A stretch of 64,000 nucleotides of DNA from Dasypus novemcinctus (Eukaryota; Chordata; Mammalia; Cingulata; Dasypodidae): NCBI RefSeq assembly GCF_030445035.2, contig NC_080677.1:31569513-31633512 (forward strand), written 5' to 3'. The notes below the pieces were generated by a model, which worked only from the letters and a program-made list of their open reading frames with translations, was not told where the DNA came from and did no database searches. How positions within the stretch are numbered: the stretch's first letter is position 1; each line of letters begins with the position of its first letter. The translations under genes and the position numbers were made by a program. This document shows positions 48,691-60,329 of this stretch, piece by piece.

Positions 48691-49117
48691 TAAAAGAGTA
48701 GAAAGGGAAACGGACTTGACCCAATGGTTAGGGCGTCCGTCTACCACATGGGAGGTCCACGCTTCAAACCCTGGACCTCCTCGACCCGTGTGGAGCTGGC
48801 CCATGCACAGTGCTGATGCGCAAGGAGTGCCCTGCCACGCAGGGGTGTCCCGTGCATAGGGGAGCCCCACGCGCAAGGAGTGCACCTGTGAGGAGAGCCG
48901 CCCAGCACGAAAGAAAGTGCAGCCTGTCCAGGAATGGTGCCGCCCACACTTCCCCTGTCGCTGACAACAGAAGCGGACAAAGAAACAAGACACAGCAAAT
49001 AGACACAGAGAACAGACAACCTGGGGAGGGGGGCGGAATTAAATAAATAAATAAATCTTTAAAAAGAAAAAAAAGACTCAAGAGAGCATTTAAAAAAATA
49101 AAATAAAAGAGTAGAAA
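48691..49117 (+). mobile_element. DAS-type SINE, short subfamily, with non-SINE 3' extension
   Basis: TSD TAAAAGAGTAGAAA (48691-48704, 49104-49117) is perfect. The SINE (48705 to about 49065) shares the internal deletion of the 17068 copy. After its AAATAAATC-A tail come about 38 bp of unrelated A-rich sequence containing GACTCAAGAGAGCATT before the right TSD. Confidence 0.92.
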
Positions 49118-50122
49118 AATAGACTTGGAAGGCACTGAAATAGATAATTGGCATTTTCAGCCAAACTAAGTTTGTAAAACTTTCTGAAAATTAAGAAGTG
49201 GAAAGGAAAGAATTTTTTGTGCATTAATGCCTTAGTTTATTAACCCTTTAGCTTAGGCTATGAAAGTTTTCTTGCAGCAGTCTTTTATTAGATAAGCAGC
49301 TAGAAGAAGGATAGCTGATTTTCTTTAATCGTCAAATATCTGAAAACATTCAGACAGTTAAAAGAATCATTTTGACATTAAATCCCGGATAGAGATGAGA
49401 CTTATCTAAAAATAAATGATAATTTTGTGAAAGGAAAAATAACAACAACATAGTTCGGACTTTGAGACCTATGATTTTTAATAGCAAACTTTTAAACCAG
49501 TATTTAGAAATATTTGATGGTATCTCATGGTATTTAATTGGACTGGGCTTTTATATTCTTATTAGTACTTATATAAAATCAACAACTTTTCATGATCAGG
49601 AATTCATATATTAAGTATTGCACATTGCTCTGTTAAGAAGTAGACTGAGCAACACTGAATGTTTTAAACGTATACATTTGATACAGAAAAGTCATCTTAT
49701 TTAATAATCAAGACTTGGTGGAGGTGGATAAAGGTGAGAGAGATACAGAGCAAGTGAGCAAGTGAGAGAGCAATTACATTGTTTTCTTTCTAGTTTAGCT
49801 GGTAGTTTGGACTGGAAACTGTAAATTAAACTTTTTGAAATTGTTAACTACCCCAAGTGGGAATATAAACAATATTGAACAAAATTTATTTAGCCTGTTA
49901 AAAAGTCAACCAAAAACTATAGGCAATTAGTTTACATTATTGCATCACTTCTAGTAGAGACTCAAACTGGTACAGAGTAAGAGGAGCTGTATCAGGTGAG
50001 CTGACTACTACCCATATGGGGCTTTAAGATAATGATGAGTTTAAATTTCCTCTTAGAGCTAAGTGAGAATAAAACTGGAGGCAATAAATACTCTTGGCCA
50101 AAGCCATTAAATGAAAAAGCTG

Positions 50123-50199
50123 GGAATTCTCCAGCTCTTGACTTAAATTGTTTGTTTATCTGCTGGCGCCTAGTCTGGAGTCAAGAGCTGGAGATTTCT
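50123..50199. repeat. Inverted repeat / hairpin with 16-bp perfect stem
   Basis: TCTCCAGCTCTTGACT at 50128-50143 and its exact reverse complement AGTCAAGAGCTGGAGA at 50179-50194, with a 35-nt loop. One mismatch (T-T) outside the stem is followed by four more pairs (GGAA with TTCT, one G-U). Not inside a repeat family I recognise. Confidence 0.95.
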
Positions 50200-50831
50200 A
50201 TCTGTGACAGAACTTTGAAACTCTTGCAGGACACTTTCATTTCAACTTAAGGTAACTTGAGTTTATAGCTTTGGCTTTAAAGATTACTAATGATTTACTC
50301 ATTTCCTTACCATTTAACCAGAGTGGACTTTTTCCCAGGAAGGGATCTGTGTTTATTTAGGGCCTTTGTCTGCGGAGGGATTAAAAGGCAGCCCACCAGC
50401 ATTGTGAACTTGATGGTAATAAAAGGTCACCAAAACACACCATAAAAACATTCTTACCATGGAATTAATTATACAGTGTAATTTTACAAAGCAACTTGGT
50501 TACTCCCTCTCCACACTCCCCCCACGTTACCATTCTGAAGCATTTCATCTTAAAAATTAAAGCTTTGGTACAATGTGGGTTTTGTTTTTGAAAAAAATGT
50601 TTGCTGCTTTTGTGATACTTAAACACTAAGGAAATTAATTGTCATATGCATGTGGACAGTTGCTTAAAGTGCTTAAAGACCTTAAAATTCTTTAAAATGG
50701 TTATTTATTGCTAAACTATGGGACAAATAATTTGTTTGGGAGGAGAGTAGAGATTAGTCAAAAGGGATGGTTGGTATTTCATAGAAAAGCAATTTCTAAA
50801 AAACCTAAGCCTGCTTAAGAGTTTATCTGTG

Positions 50832-50844
50832 CCACCAGGTGGCA
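50832..50844 (+). promoter_or_regulatory. Candidate CTCF core motif
   Basis: CCACCAGGTGGCA fits the CTCF core consensus CCASYAGRKGGCR at every position and lies in the repeat-poor part of intron 4, not in a SINE. Binding is inferred from the motif only. Confidence 0.55.
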
Positions 50845-52590
50845 TTGCATCCAAACCTGCTTGTGATAAAAGGAAGATTTTTAAATGCATGCTTTTTTAA
50901 GAGAAGACATAATTTTTTTCTGTATTTTACTTTAGAACTTGGCTTAAAAATACATCCTATATTATAGTTGATTAAATGGCTCCAATAAAATGAAAAAAAT
51001 AAAGATTTCTAAACTCTTAACACGTTTGCTTTTAGGTTTACATGAAATTGAGTAAATTGAAAAGAAACATTTGCAGAGGATTGCCACTTTTTTAGTAAAA
51101 CAAACATTTAATATTTGATTATTTTTTTGGTGCTTTACTTGTCTAAACGCTGGAGAGGAGATCCTGCTCATAATTACCCTCACAAATGTTATAAACCCCC
51201 CAGTCCGGCAAACCTCCCCCTCCTCTTGTAAAAAAGTGTCAGCAGGTTTCACTGTATGGGAATTTTTAAAAAGAAGGGAAAACCTCTGAAAGGTGCAAGT
51301 TAGTCCTTTTCACAAGTCTAACCATGAGATTCATTAGGTAGTTCACATTATGTCTTAAAAGCTGTTTTTGGGAAAGTAAATTCTTGCAGTTTCCTGTACT
51401 GGTTTTGAGGGAGTCTTTATAGTCTTTTGAATCCAACTCATTTAATTAAGTGATAATATAAAAGAAAAAAATAAGAAAACCTCATTATAAATTTTATAAG
51501 TAAAATTTTTTTCATTAAAAAAATATATAACCTTGTTCTATTTTTATGAACCCATAAATATAAGTTAATAAACTGTGGCAGAAACAATTAAATTATTTAA
51601 TACAAACTATCCAGGTGCCATTTTGTGAAATCTGATATACAATAGGTTGTCAGAATAACTAAGGCTCAGTATTTGTTCTGCTGATTTTTATTCTTTTAAA
51701 AATGTAAATCACAATTTAGAGAGATGTTTAATGATTGGCTTTGATCATTTATCAAAAAGCTTTATGAAACGCTATTCATTTTATACTCTTGCCTCTTCTC
51801 TGAGGCTTCTTAATGTGCACAACCTGTTTAAGAAATGTATATGTTTTCAAAGTAAATGTTTGACCTCCCACCTTGGTGTTCCTGCTTTAAAAAACTAGAC
51901 AAAAACAACAAAATAATCAACCCTCTTTGCCCCTTTATTTTGAATTACTTAATTGGAATGAGTGTTATACTAAAGCTAAATGTATACACCCTTCGGTCTT
52001 ACAAAGACAGAACTTTTTTGTTTTAAAAATTATGAAGATTTCACTTTTGAAATAGTCTAGACAAAAAGTATTCTTGACATTTGACCCTGAATATTTTACT
52101 TTTAAACTTGATACAACAGTCTGCTTCTTAGCTTTGTTGTATACTGATATTTCTACTTATTTAACTTCAAAAAGCTATAGTGGTTTCTCTTTATAGATTG
52201 TGCCTGTGTTCTGGAATTGCCTCCTGCTGTCCATGAATTACTTCTTGGCTTGTTGTGTTCTTAGAATTTCTCACTAGGATTTTTGTGAGCTATGTAACCA
52301 ACATTAAAAACAAAACAAAACAAAACAAAAAAAACAAATTTGATAGACTTTTAGTAACTGGATTACTAAAAATTGTAGATTAGATTAGTAAAAATCATAC
52401 TTGCTATTCATAATTGTAATTGGCCCAGAATATTAGTTTTATGTAGTAAGAGTAAGCACATGCAAATCTCATGCATACTTATAATTCCCTATAATGACTG
52501 TGTATTTTTTAAGTTATTTCCATAATATTAAATGATTTTATTTTGCTCAACTTCCAGAAATCTCCTTTTTTCATTAAAAAATAATAGTCA

Positions 52591-52686
52591 TGGGAAACGG
52601 CATAGCTCCGTGGTTGAGCACCAGCTTCCCACATACAAGGTCCTGGGTTTAAGCCCTGGCCCTGGTACCTCGAAAAAAAAAAAAAA
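52591..52686 (+). mobile_element. Short tRNA-derived SINE (about 80 bp plus A tail)
   Basis: GGGAAACGGCATAGCTCCGTGGTTGAGC...GGTCCTGGGTTTAAGCCCTGGCCCTGGTACCTCG followed by A14 (quoted in parts). A-box-like TAGCTCCGTGG and B-box-like GGTTTAAGCCC; no GC-rich body, so a simple tRNA-plus-tail SINE, a different family from the long copies. No clear TSD seen. Confidence 0.85.
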
Positions 52687-53341
52687 GGTGATTAGAAAAA
52701 AATCTTACTATGTGTTATTTAGTAATGAAGCATTTAGATTTTAGTAGGAAATAGTATTGGCATAAGTGAGTGTTGCCATGAGAACCTCCACATAGATTTT
52801 AAAGACAAGCCTAGGTGGAGGAGGGTGTATGCTGTACTAACTACCATTGCTCTAAGTGAACTATTTTTGTATGTGTTTGTGGGGGTGGGGTACTGCTAGG
52901 ATGAGAAAGGGAGAGAAGATATTGCAGAAAGTATAATTGAAAAGTTAAAAGCATCTACTTCTAGAGTTTTAAAATTTGAAATGTAATTCTTAATTATTTG
53001 TATTTGCATATTTGGGGGAGTCTGCATATTTTATTTTTTAACTATCAATGGAATTTGTTTAACTGATTTGATTTATATAAATTTTTAATCCCATTGAAAT
53101 TTGCTGATTGGAACAGTAAGATTACAATGTCTGAGATCATTAGTTACTTATTTAAATAAAAATGGTTAGACTTAATTATTTTTCTGATATCTGAAGTTTT
53201 TAAAAAAACTAAAACCTTGTTGACTAGGAGACAAAGTTATGATGGTGTTCAAAGAAAAGCTGTCATTTAGGCTTTATAATATATTTAATATTAGATTTTT
53301 AAGATGAAATATTTTTAGTACTTTTCTGTAGATATTTGGTC

Positions 53342-53432
53342 AAGGAAATAATATTGAACCCAGCACCTCATATGTGAGAAGCTGATGCTCAACCACTGAG
53401 CCACAGTGGCTCCCTGAAGGAAATAATATTGA
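53342..53432 (-). mobile_element. Tailless, truncated tRNA-SINE head with perfect 16-bp TSD
   Basis: Perfect TSD AAGGAAATAATATTGA at 53342-53357 and 53417-53432 flanks a 59-bp insert. Read on the - strand the insert starts CAGGGAGCCACTGTGGCTCA and ends GAGGTGCTGGGT, i.e. the head of the short tRNA-derived SINE family, cut inside its B box, with no A tail. The abutting target strand reads TCAAT, which continues the B box GGGTTCAA. Confidence 0.9.
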
Positions 53433-54664
53433 CTTTTAAAAAAATAATTAAAACAACAACAATAACTGCAATAACTAAACCAAAGAGCAAATCTTTTTAT
53501 AAATTTTGGGAGCGCTTGTGTAGCTATGTTTAAAGATGATTAAAGAACAACTAATTTAACTGAATGTGAAGTAGGATTTTTGCTTTTTGTGTATTTGGGT
53601 TACAACAAAACAATGAAACTGAATAGAAAGTTAGCCTAGTAAGTTGCAACGTTGTCATCATCACAGTTTTAACACTATTGATTTTGGTTGCTGGACACAT
53701 GTGGAAAAAAACAAAAAGACATTAACCTGACAAAAACTATCTAAACCTACATTTTCAGTCAATCTAGAGAAAAAGTAAAACTGCCAAAGTAATAAAGAAA
53801 ATATCCTGACTTATTTAAATTAAAAAGAGTAATTTATATTAAAAATGGGGAGTGAGGATAGAAGAAGGAAAAGGGGATAAAAGACAAACCCACACTCTTC
53901 TCACTGCTTCCAAGGCCCGGCTGTATCTGATGTAATTAAGCTGTAGTGGGTATGTATTGTTTCTAACTCAGCATAAACAGTGCTGTATGTATCTTTTTTG
54001 GGAGTGAGTGGGTTTTGGCGTGGATAGGGTGTGTTGGGAAGTGAACTGGGATGCAGAATCATTAACGGACTTTGTGGCATAGAAAACATAGATGGAATGA
54101 GCGTAAATAATGAGAAAATATGTTTGCATAAAAAGTTGACGAAGTGAAATATTCAGATGGTTTCATAATTATGAGAGTTTCTTAATCATTCATATTGTGA
54201 GAGAATGCTTAGTCATCAGTCCTCTTCAGAGCCTTTTTTAAATTAAAAAATTTTTTTTGTTAAGACACTATAGCCTTATATTGTAAAATGTTCAGCAATC
54301 AAGATATCTACTCGTAATTGTACTTTTGGGATTGGTATATCTGCTTAGTTCTAGACTTGGCTTCTGAAAAAAAAAATTAAAGAAAATTGTGTTTTTCTGA
54401 AAAATAGGTAACAAGAGGAATAAGAAGTGAATTTTCTTTCTAAAATATTGAAGAGAATGAAAGTAAAAGCAACAGCATCCGTGTTCTTTTTCGGTTTCAG
54501 TTTTTACCGCTGGCTTTTTGTTTCCATGCTCCCTTAAAAAAAATCCAACAGTCTTAGCAAGGTGGAAAACATAAAAGATGCACACAGCCTATCAATAAGT
54601 AGATTCACAATATCATTATTTTAATCATCATTTTTTAAAGTTTCATAATAGAAGATTTCTAGAA

Positions 54665-54830
54665 GGGAACTAATATTAAGTACCTTTGGTGTATTAGGCT
54701 ATCATACTGCGTAGTTTATGTATTTTGAAATATTTAATTCTTATAGCAACTCCATGATATAGATATTCTCCTTATTTTTAATGAGGATATTGTGGCTCAG
54801 TTAAGAGTAGAAGATATCACAACATGTAAT
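54665..54830 (-). mobile_element. MIR SINE fragment, antisense
   Basis: ATTAAGTACCTTTGGTGTAT, TAGCAACTCCATGATATAGA, TTTTAATGAGGATATTGTGG in antisense MIR order, heavily decayed. Confidence 0.6.
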
Positions 54831-57800
54831 TATTATAAAAATTAACCTGATTTAGCAAAAAGAAGGCATTTCAGGTAGGGGATTTCAAAATAATTATGTA
54901 GGACTGCCTTCAAGTTTGAAATTTCTGTTTGTTACTAGAATACAATGGCTTAGGGTTGTTGTATTTAAATACAAAATCAACAGAAATACCTTTTCATGTT
55001 CCATTGATATCGTTATTCAGTGACACCATCCACATACTCAAAATCAAACTGTAGAAATAATTACTAGCCAACTAAAAAGTCCACTTAGGTAAAAACTTAA
55101 AGCAATTTTATTTTTTGTTTTAAGTACTTGAATCTAGTCAACTAGAGGAATAAAAGGGGCAAGAAAAGGTGGAACCAGCAGTTTTAAATCTTCTAAAATA
55201 ACTTCTTTAGAAGGTCTTTTGGAAGTTAGGATATTAAAAAGAGTTAATGGATGTCCTGTGCAGTTATGTAGTCAGAAAATGAGACAGGATAACTTCACAT
55301 ATTGTTTCCCATTTAACTTGTATTTTTGAATTTTTTTCCAAAATAAATTATATACTTTTATAACTTTTATGTATCTTTATAACTTTTTAAATACTAAAAG
55401 TTGGCCTTTACAGAAGAAAAATCAATGAGAATTTCAGTATGCATGATTGAGCAACAAAATACTTTTAAAAGTATATTTATAGTATTCAACCTCAAGACTT
55501 ATGACTAACAACAGCCTATCAATACTTATTGCTTAATAGTAATGAGAAATAATAAAGTACATTCATTTGTTCTAATTTGATACTGCAGCTATCATTTTGT
55601 GTTTTGCTGAAAGAATAATAATTGGGAACTGGTGATTTTCATTTTGTCAGTATTTTTAATTCCTCTCAATACACACATTCTTTCAGTAGTATCATGAAAA
55701 GAAATCTGTCACAACTTTTAATAGGGGGCCTTTAAGAGTGGGATGTGTGTATGTATGTGTGTGTGTGTGTAGTTTTATCCTGAAGAGTACTCAGTGAAAG
55801 ATACTTTCCTTACCTAATTCCTAATTATGTTAAAATGAGACAACACAAAAAACCCAACCTTATCATGGCTTAACTGTAGATCATAGGTTTTAGGGAAGGC
55901 TATAAGAAAATCTGATGTTTATGACATTTTACTTTGCCAGTTTTTCTCTGAATTTTGCAAAGATCATGCGCGCTGAAGTGAATAAATATGAATGCATTTT
56001 GGGAAAGCAAAATAGGCTGCACCCAGCGTCCTGTTTTATGTATTCTAGGAAAGAGTATTTCTTCTAGTCGATGAATTAATTGTTTAAATAGTCTAATATG
56101 TTTGGTTTCATGACTCAGATTTCTAATTCCAAACATGATTGGTAGCAGTTTGGAAAGAAGAGTGAAGAGGCCTTTATTTTCCTTTTCCTGATATGTTCAA
56201 AAGAAAAAAAAAACAACAGTATTCTTGTTACTACAGCGCAGAGCAAAAAGAACAGTTACCAGGTTATTTTGGAAGTCATATGTGAAGCTGTTCCTTTTTC
56301 CAAAGATTCCCAGCTTGTTATTTACCAAATAAATTATTTCCAGAAATGCTTATTAGATGGGTTTTTATGAAAGTAAAGGGTAGAAAAGGGAGACTAGAGA
56401 ATATTAGCAAGACGTTCCTGGAAATTTTTTTTTTAAGTATTCTGACTTTGACTTTTAATGAAGTAAAGTTCGAAGGGAATTAATGATCATTGCTGGTCAG
56501 AAAATTGCCCAACTGGATAGTGATGAAAATTGGAGTTTAGCCAAGTTGCTTTTTTTTTTTTTTCATAGTTTGCTCTTTATTTTCCTGATGTTGGCTGGAT
56601 TAGAAAAGACCTTTAGTGGGTCATCTGATTATGGCAGGACCAAGGTCAAGTTTAGCTTTACCTGACTTAAATGATGTTATCTTTTCTAACCAAAGTGTCC
56701 TATGATAATGAGATTCTTTATCAGAAGAAAATGAACAATTTTAAAAATTTTATGCCAGTTTTAGGTGGTAATGTGTTTTCTGAAAATAGAGGTTGTGACT
56801 TTTAAAACGTAAACTGTGATATTACAGGAAGTACACTAAAGTGAATAATGACAGTGTTTTCATGCTGGGTAAGAGATATGGGAAAAATAGTTATAAGGGT
56901 AACAAAAAATAAGGCATTAAAAAAGAGATTACCCATTCTGTTGTGGTTGTTTAAAGGAGAAAGGACTAAAGAATTTATGTGCATTATCAATTATATGTGG
57001 GTGAGAAGTTAAATAAATGAGAATAGGAAAAAAAACCTTTCATAATGGTAATTTTGATGTCCAGACTGAGCACCCCTTATTAAATAAATTTGCAGTACAG
57101 TTGAACACTAAAATAAACTGTAAAGGAATCTTTGATGTTTATTTTAATTTGTAGTCTATATCATGTGGCTATCTGAGGGTTACAACTTGAAAATGAGTTT
57201 TGTGAAAAGGTACTTTGGAAATAAGCAATTTGTGGTTACATGCCTTAATGATTTCCTATTTCCCACTTATACTCATTGAAAATAATAGATGAATCTGTGG
57301 ATGTGCATACTCACCTAGCCCTTTTCCCCCACCCCATCAAAATAAAACATTAGAATCTAAGAAATAAGTTATTCTTTCTCTCATTTCTTCTAGATCCCAT
57401 AGTAATGTAGGTTCTTAGTTTTTTTTTCTATTGGCAATAAAAAGGGAGGTAGTAATACCTCCCTTTTTCTCATGTAAATTTTCTTGAATTCTTTATATTA
57501 TGATACCACATATGTACAGTTATAGAGGACTGAGAAACATCTAGTTAGAATTTTCCATGCATACCTTTTTTGAGAAAAAAAACTAACTGTAATCTTTTGA
57601 GTAATTGCAATTTCGTTTTATTTGTATTACGTTTTTGCACTGTTTTATTTTCTCCTGCTTAATTTTAATCATAACTTTAAAAACTGTAATAAATATTTTA
57701 AATATAAAGCATTCACAGTAAAGATTAGGATAGAAAATTTTTGTAGTTGCATCTGCTTTTTTTCTGTATTCTCTACTGAAATTCCGTAAAATATTCTTCT

Positions 57801-59669
57801 TTAGATTGGACCCAAGGATGACATTTTAATAAACTTTTTTCTTTTGATCCAAAAACAGCTTTGATGGTCTTTTATTGGTATATACCTCACATGTGAATAC
57901 ATGTTTTATATGGTGTTTGATTTCTGAAGAGCAACTAAATTTTTCTCTCTCAGTAATGATCTAAAATGGATGAATGAGATCAATCTCATATTCTTGGACG
58001 GTGCTCTGCATCTAATCTTTGTTTGACAGAGGTGATATATTATTGCTCTGTGTAGTTTGAGTTGTACCCACTTTGTCTTGGTTATGCCTCCGGGTGAGCA
58101 TACTTTTGCTTTTCTTTTCAGAGTTCACTTAATACGTAATTATTGAAATGTAGTGGTGATAAAGATTGTGTGGGAAAGAAGTTCTTGTTTCCTGTCTTTG
58201 TTGGTATTTGTGGGTCCCTAATCTCCTAAGAGTCTGTACATCACAAGTAGGGGTGGGTAGTTTTTATGGTGAGTAAGAGGGAAAAAGATAGTATTGAAGC
58301 AATTCCTGTCTAGGCCTGCAAAGTACAGATTGCATTTCTCTTTCAGTGGTGTTAGGTTTATGGCCCTTTTTTTGGAAAGCGCTATTAAGTGTTTGGAGAC
58401 CTTTATCTTTCTCTGTTTTGTTGTAGCAGATGGAGTTGTCCTCTGATGGTTTTGCTAGGTACGATAAATGTACTAAAACTGTGTTTGGTAGAAGTTTGAT
58501 CTGGAAAGATTATTATTTCTTTATTTTCCTCAAGAAAATAGAATCACAGTATTCAAACTATTGAGCAAGCAAGCCCATCAGTAGATTAACAATAATAATA
58601 TGTACTTCCCATTAATGCTTGTGATTTTTCCCCCTTTTTCTTTAAAGCATGTTTAGGAGTAAAAACCAGAAATGATGATCAGTTTTGTTTGGAATAGAAT
58701 ACGTGGTAGAAATTGTCAAACCTTTTTCTTCCAAGCATAAAGGGAGTGATGTCCAGCTAAGGAAGGATTGTCCCTATTATATAAAAGAAGAATAAAAGCA
58801 AGTAAATAATGCAATTCTGTTGCATTCACAGAAAGAGTATTCAGAAATCAGGGGACACAACCTACAAGCCTTATATTCATGCAGCATTAGCCGTCCTTAG
58901 TTTTATTTCTATGTAAGAATTCTTTGTGCATATTTCTGATATTCTAAGAGGTGTTTCCCTCTTTGACATGGTCTTTCAGAGTTTAATTTTGATTAATTTG
59001 ACCAGTAGTATTTTTAGATGATTATGTTCTTGTAATAGCTTTTATGTAGTCTTTGGGTCGTCTGTACAGTTGTTGAAAGATGTTAGCCACAACCTTGCTT
59101 CTAGATTGAAATAAATTTTTGATTGATTGAATCCTCCTGAAAAATAAACTTGTTACAAAAAACAGACAGGAGGTTATAATCAAATTATGTAGCATATGAA
59201 GACAGTTTTCTTTTTTCTTGGATAGTCCCACTGCAGATCTGCTATGACACAGCGGAGAACAAAGTTGTAGCTTGATTTGAGTCTGTGGGTGTGATTTGCA
59301 AATTTTTATTTTCCCCACATTTCAGTTATTCTTGTTAGTACTTCTTTACATAATAGAAGTCATGAAAAATTGATGGTAGGTCTTAGATCTGAAACTCTGT
59401 CTGTATACTCCTGTATATTGTTTTGTTTTGTTTTTTACTGGTTTTAGGGAAAAGTAGTAAAGTATAATCAAGTGAGTGGTGTCTAGTCTCACCTGTGCCT
59501 TGAGTCCAGTCACGTCTGTAACTGTGGTCACAGTGCCTGAGGTATAAGATGGATGCAAAAGAGTCCCATAGTTTGGGGAATTCTGGAAGTACCTGCCATA
59601 ATGCATCTGTTGGAAAAATTACCAGCTCTCGACATCATGATTTTCTTTTTCACTGAGGCTGCTAGGAAG

Positions 59670-60155
59670 CACAGATCTACATTTTGGTTCCTAGTAATCA
59701 TTCCCCTCCAGCTTCCCTTCTGTTTTAATTTCCTGGCTTCCAAAGCAAATACCATGCAATGGGTCGGCTTAAACAATGGAAATTTATTGCCTCCCAGTTT
59801 TGAGGCTAGGAGAAGTCCAAAATCAAGGCATCATCAAGATGATGCTTTCTCCCAGAAGACTATGGTGTTCTGGGGCTGGCTGCCAGCGATGCTTGGTCAT
59901 TGGCTGTCACGTGGCAATGCACCTGGCAGCCTCTCCTGGCTTCTTGGTTCTGTTGACTTCCAGTTTCTGGCTGCTTCTTGTGTGGCTTTCTCTGTGTGTC
60001 TGAATTTCATTCTTCTTATGGAGGACTCCAGTAAAAGAATTAAGACCCATCTTCATCTTCATTGGGCCACACCTTACCTTACATACCTCATCAAAAAGTC
60101 CGATTTACAAGGATTCATATCCACTATGGGGTACATAGCTTCAAGCCACCACATC
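59670..60155 (-). mobile_element. MLT1-like LTR, antisense (same family as 1105-1560)
   Basis: GTTTTAATTTCCTGGCTTCC, GGCTTAAACAATGGAAATTT, TTTTGAGGCTAGGAGAAGTC, AATCAAGGCATCATCAAGAT, GGTACATAGCTTCAAGCCAC. Better preserved than the first copy. The 223-codon + strand ORF (59553-60224) is this LTR read antisense, not a gene. Confidence 0.75.
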
Positions 60156-60329
60156 TTCTATATGGTTTCCATTCTCATTTTTATCTTTCACTTAAATATT
60201 TATTTAATCCTTACTGCCTGTTAGTTACTAGGAATGCACTAGTGATCACAAGACACCTACTTTTCCTCTTAGTGCTTAATGCTTACATGTGCTTGTGTCT
60301 TCTTATAAACTAGCTTAAAATAATTTTTT

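Larger units (their letters stand above)
49118..59660. other. Repeat-poor intronic block
   Basis: About 10.5 kb containing only two tiny tRNA-SINE pieces (52591, 53358), one decayed antisense MIR (about 54665-54830), (CAAAA)n at 52303-52335 and a TG/TATG microsatellite at 55744-55770. No DAS long SINE, L1 or LTR seen, in contrast to both sides, and no coding exon recognised. Confidence 0.65.

Noticed and set aside
59553-60224. 223-codon ORF on the + strand
   Set aside because: It coincides with an antisense MLT1-like LTR also present at 1105-1560 and encodes no recognisable protein.
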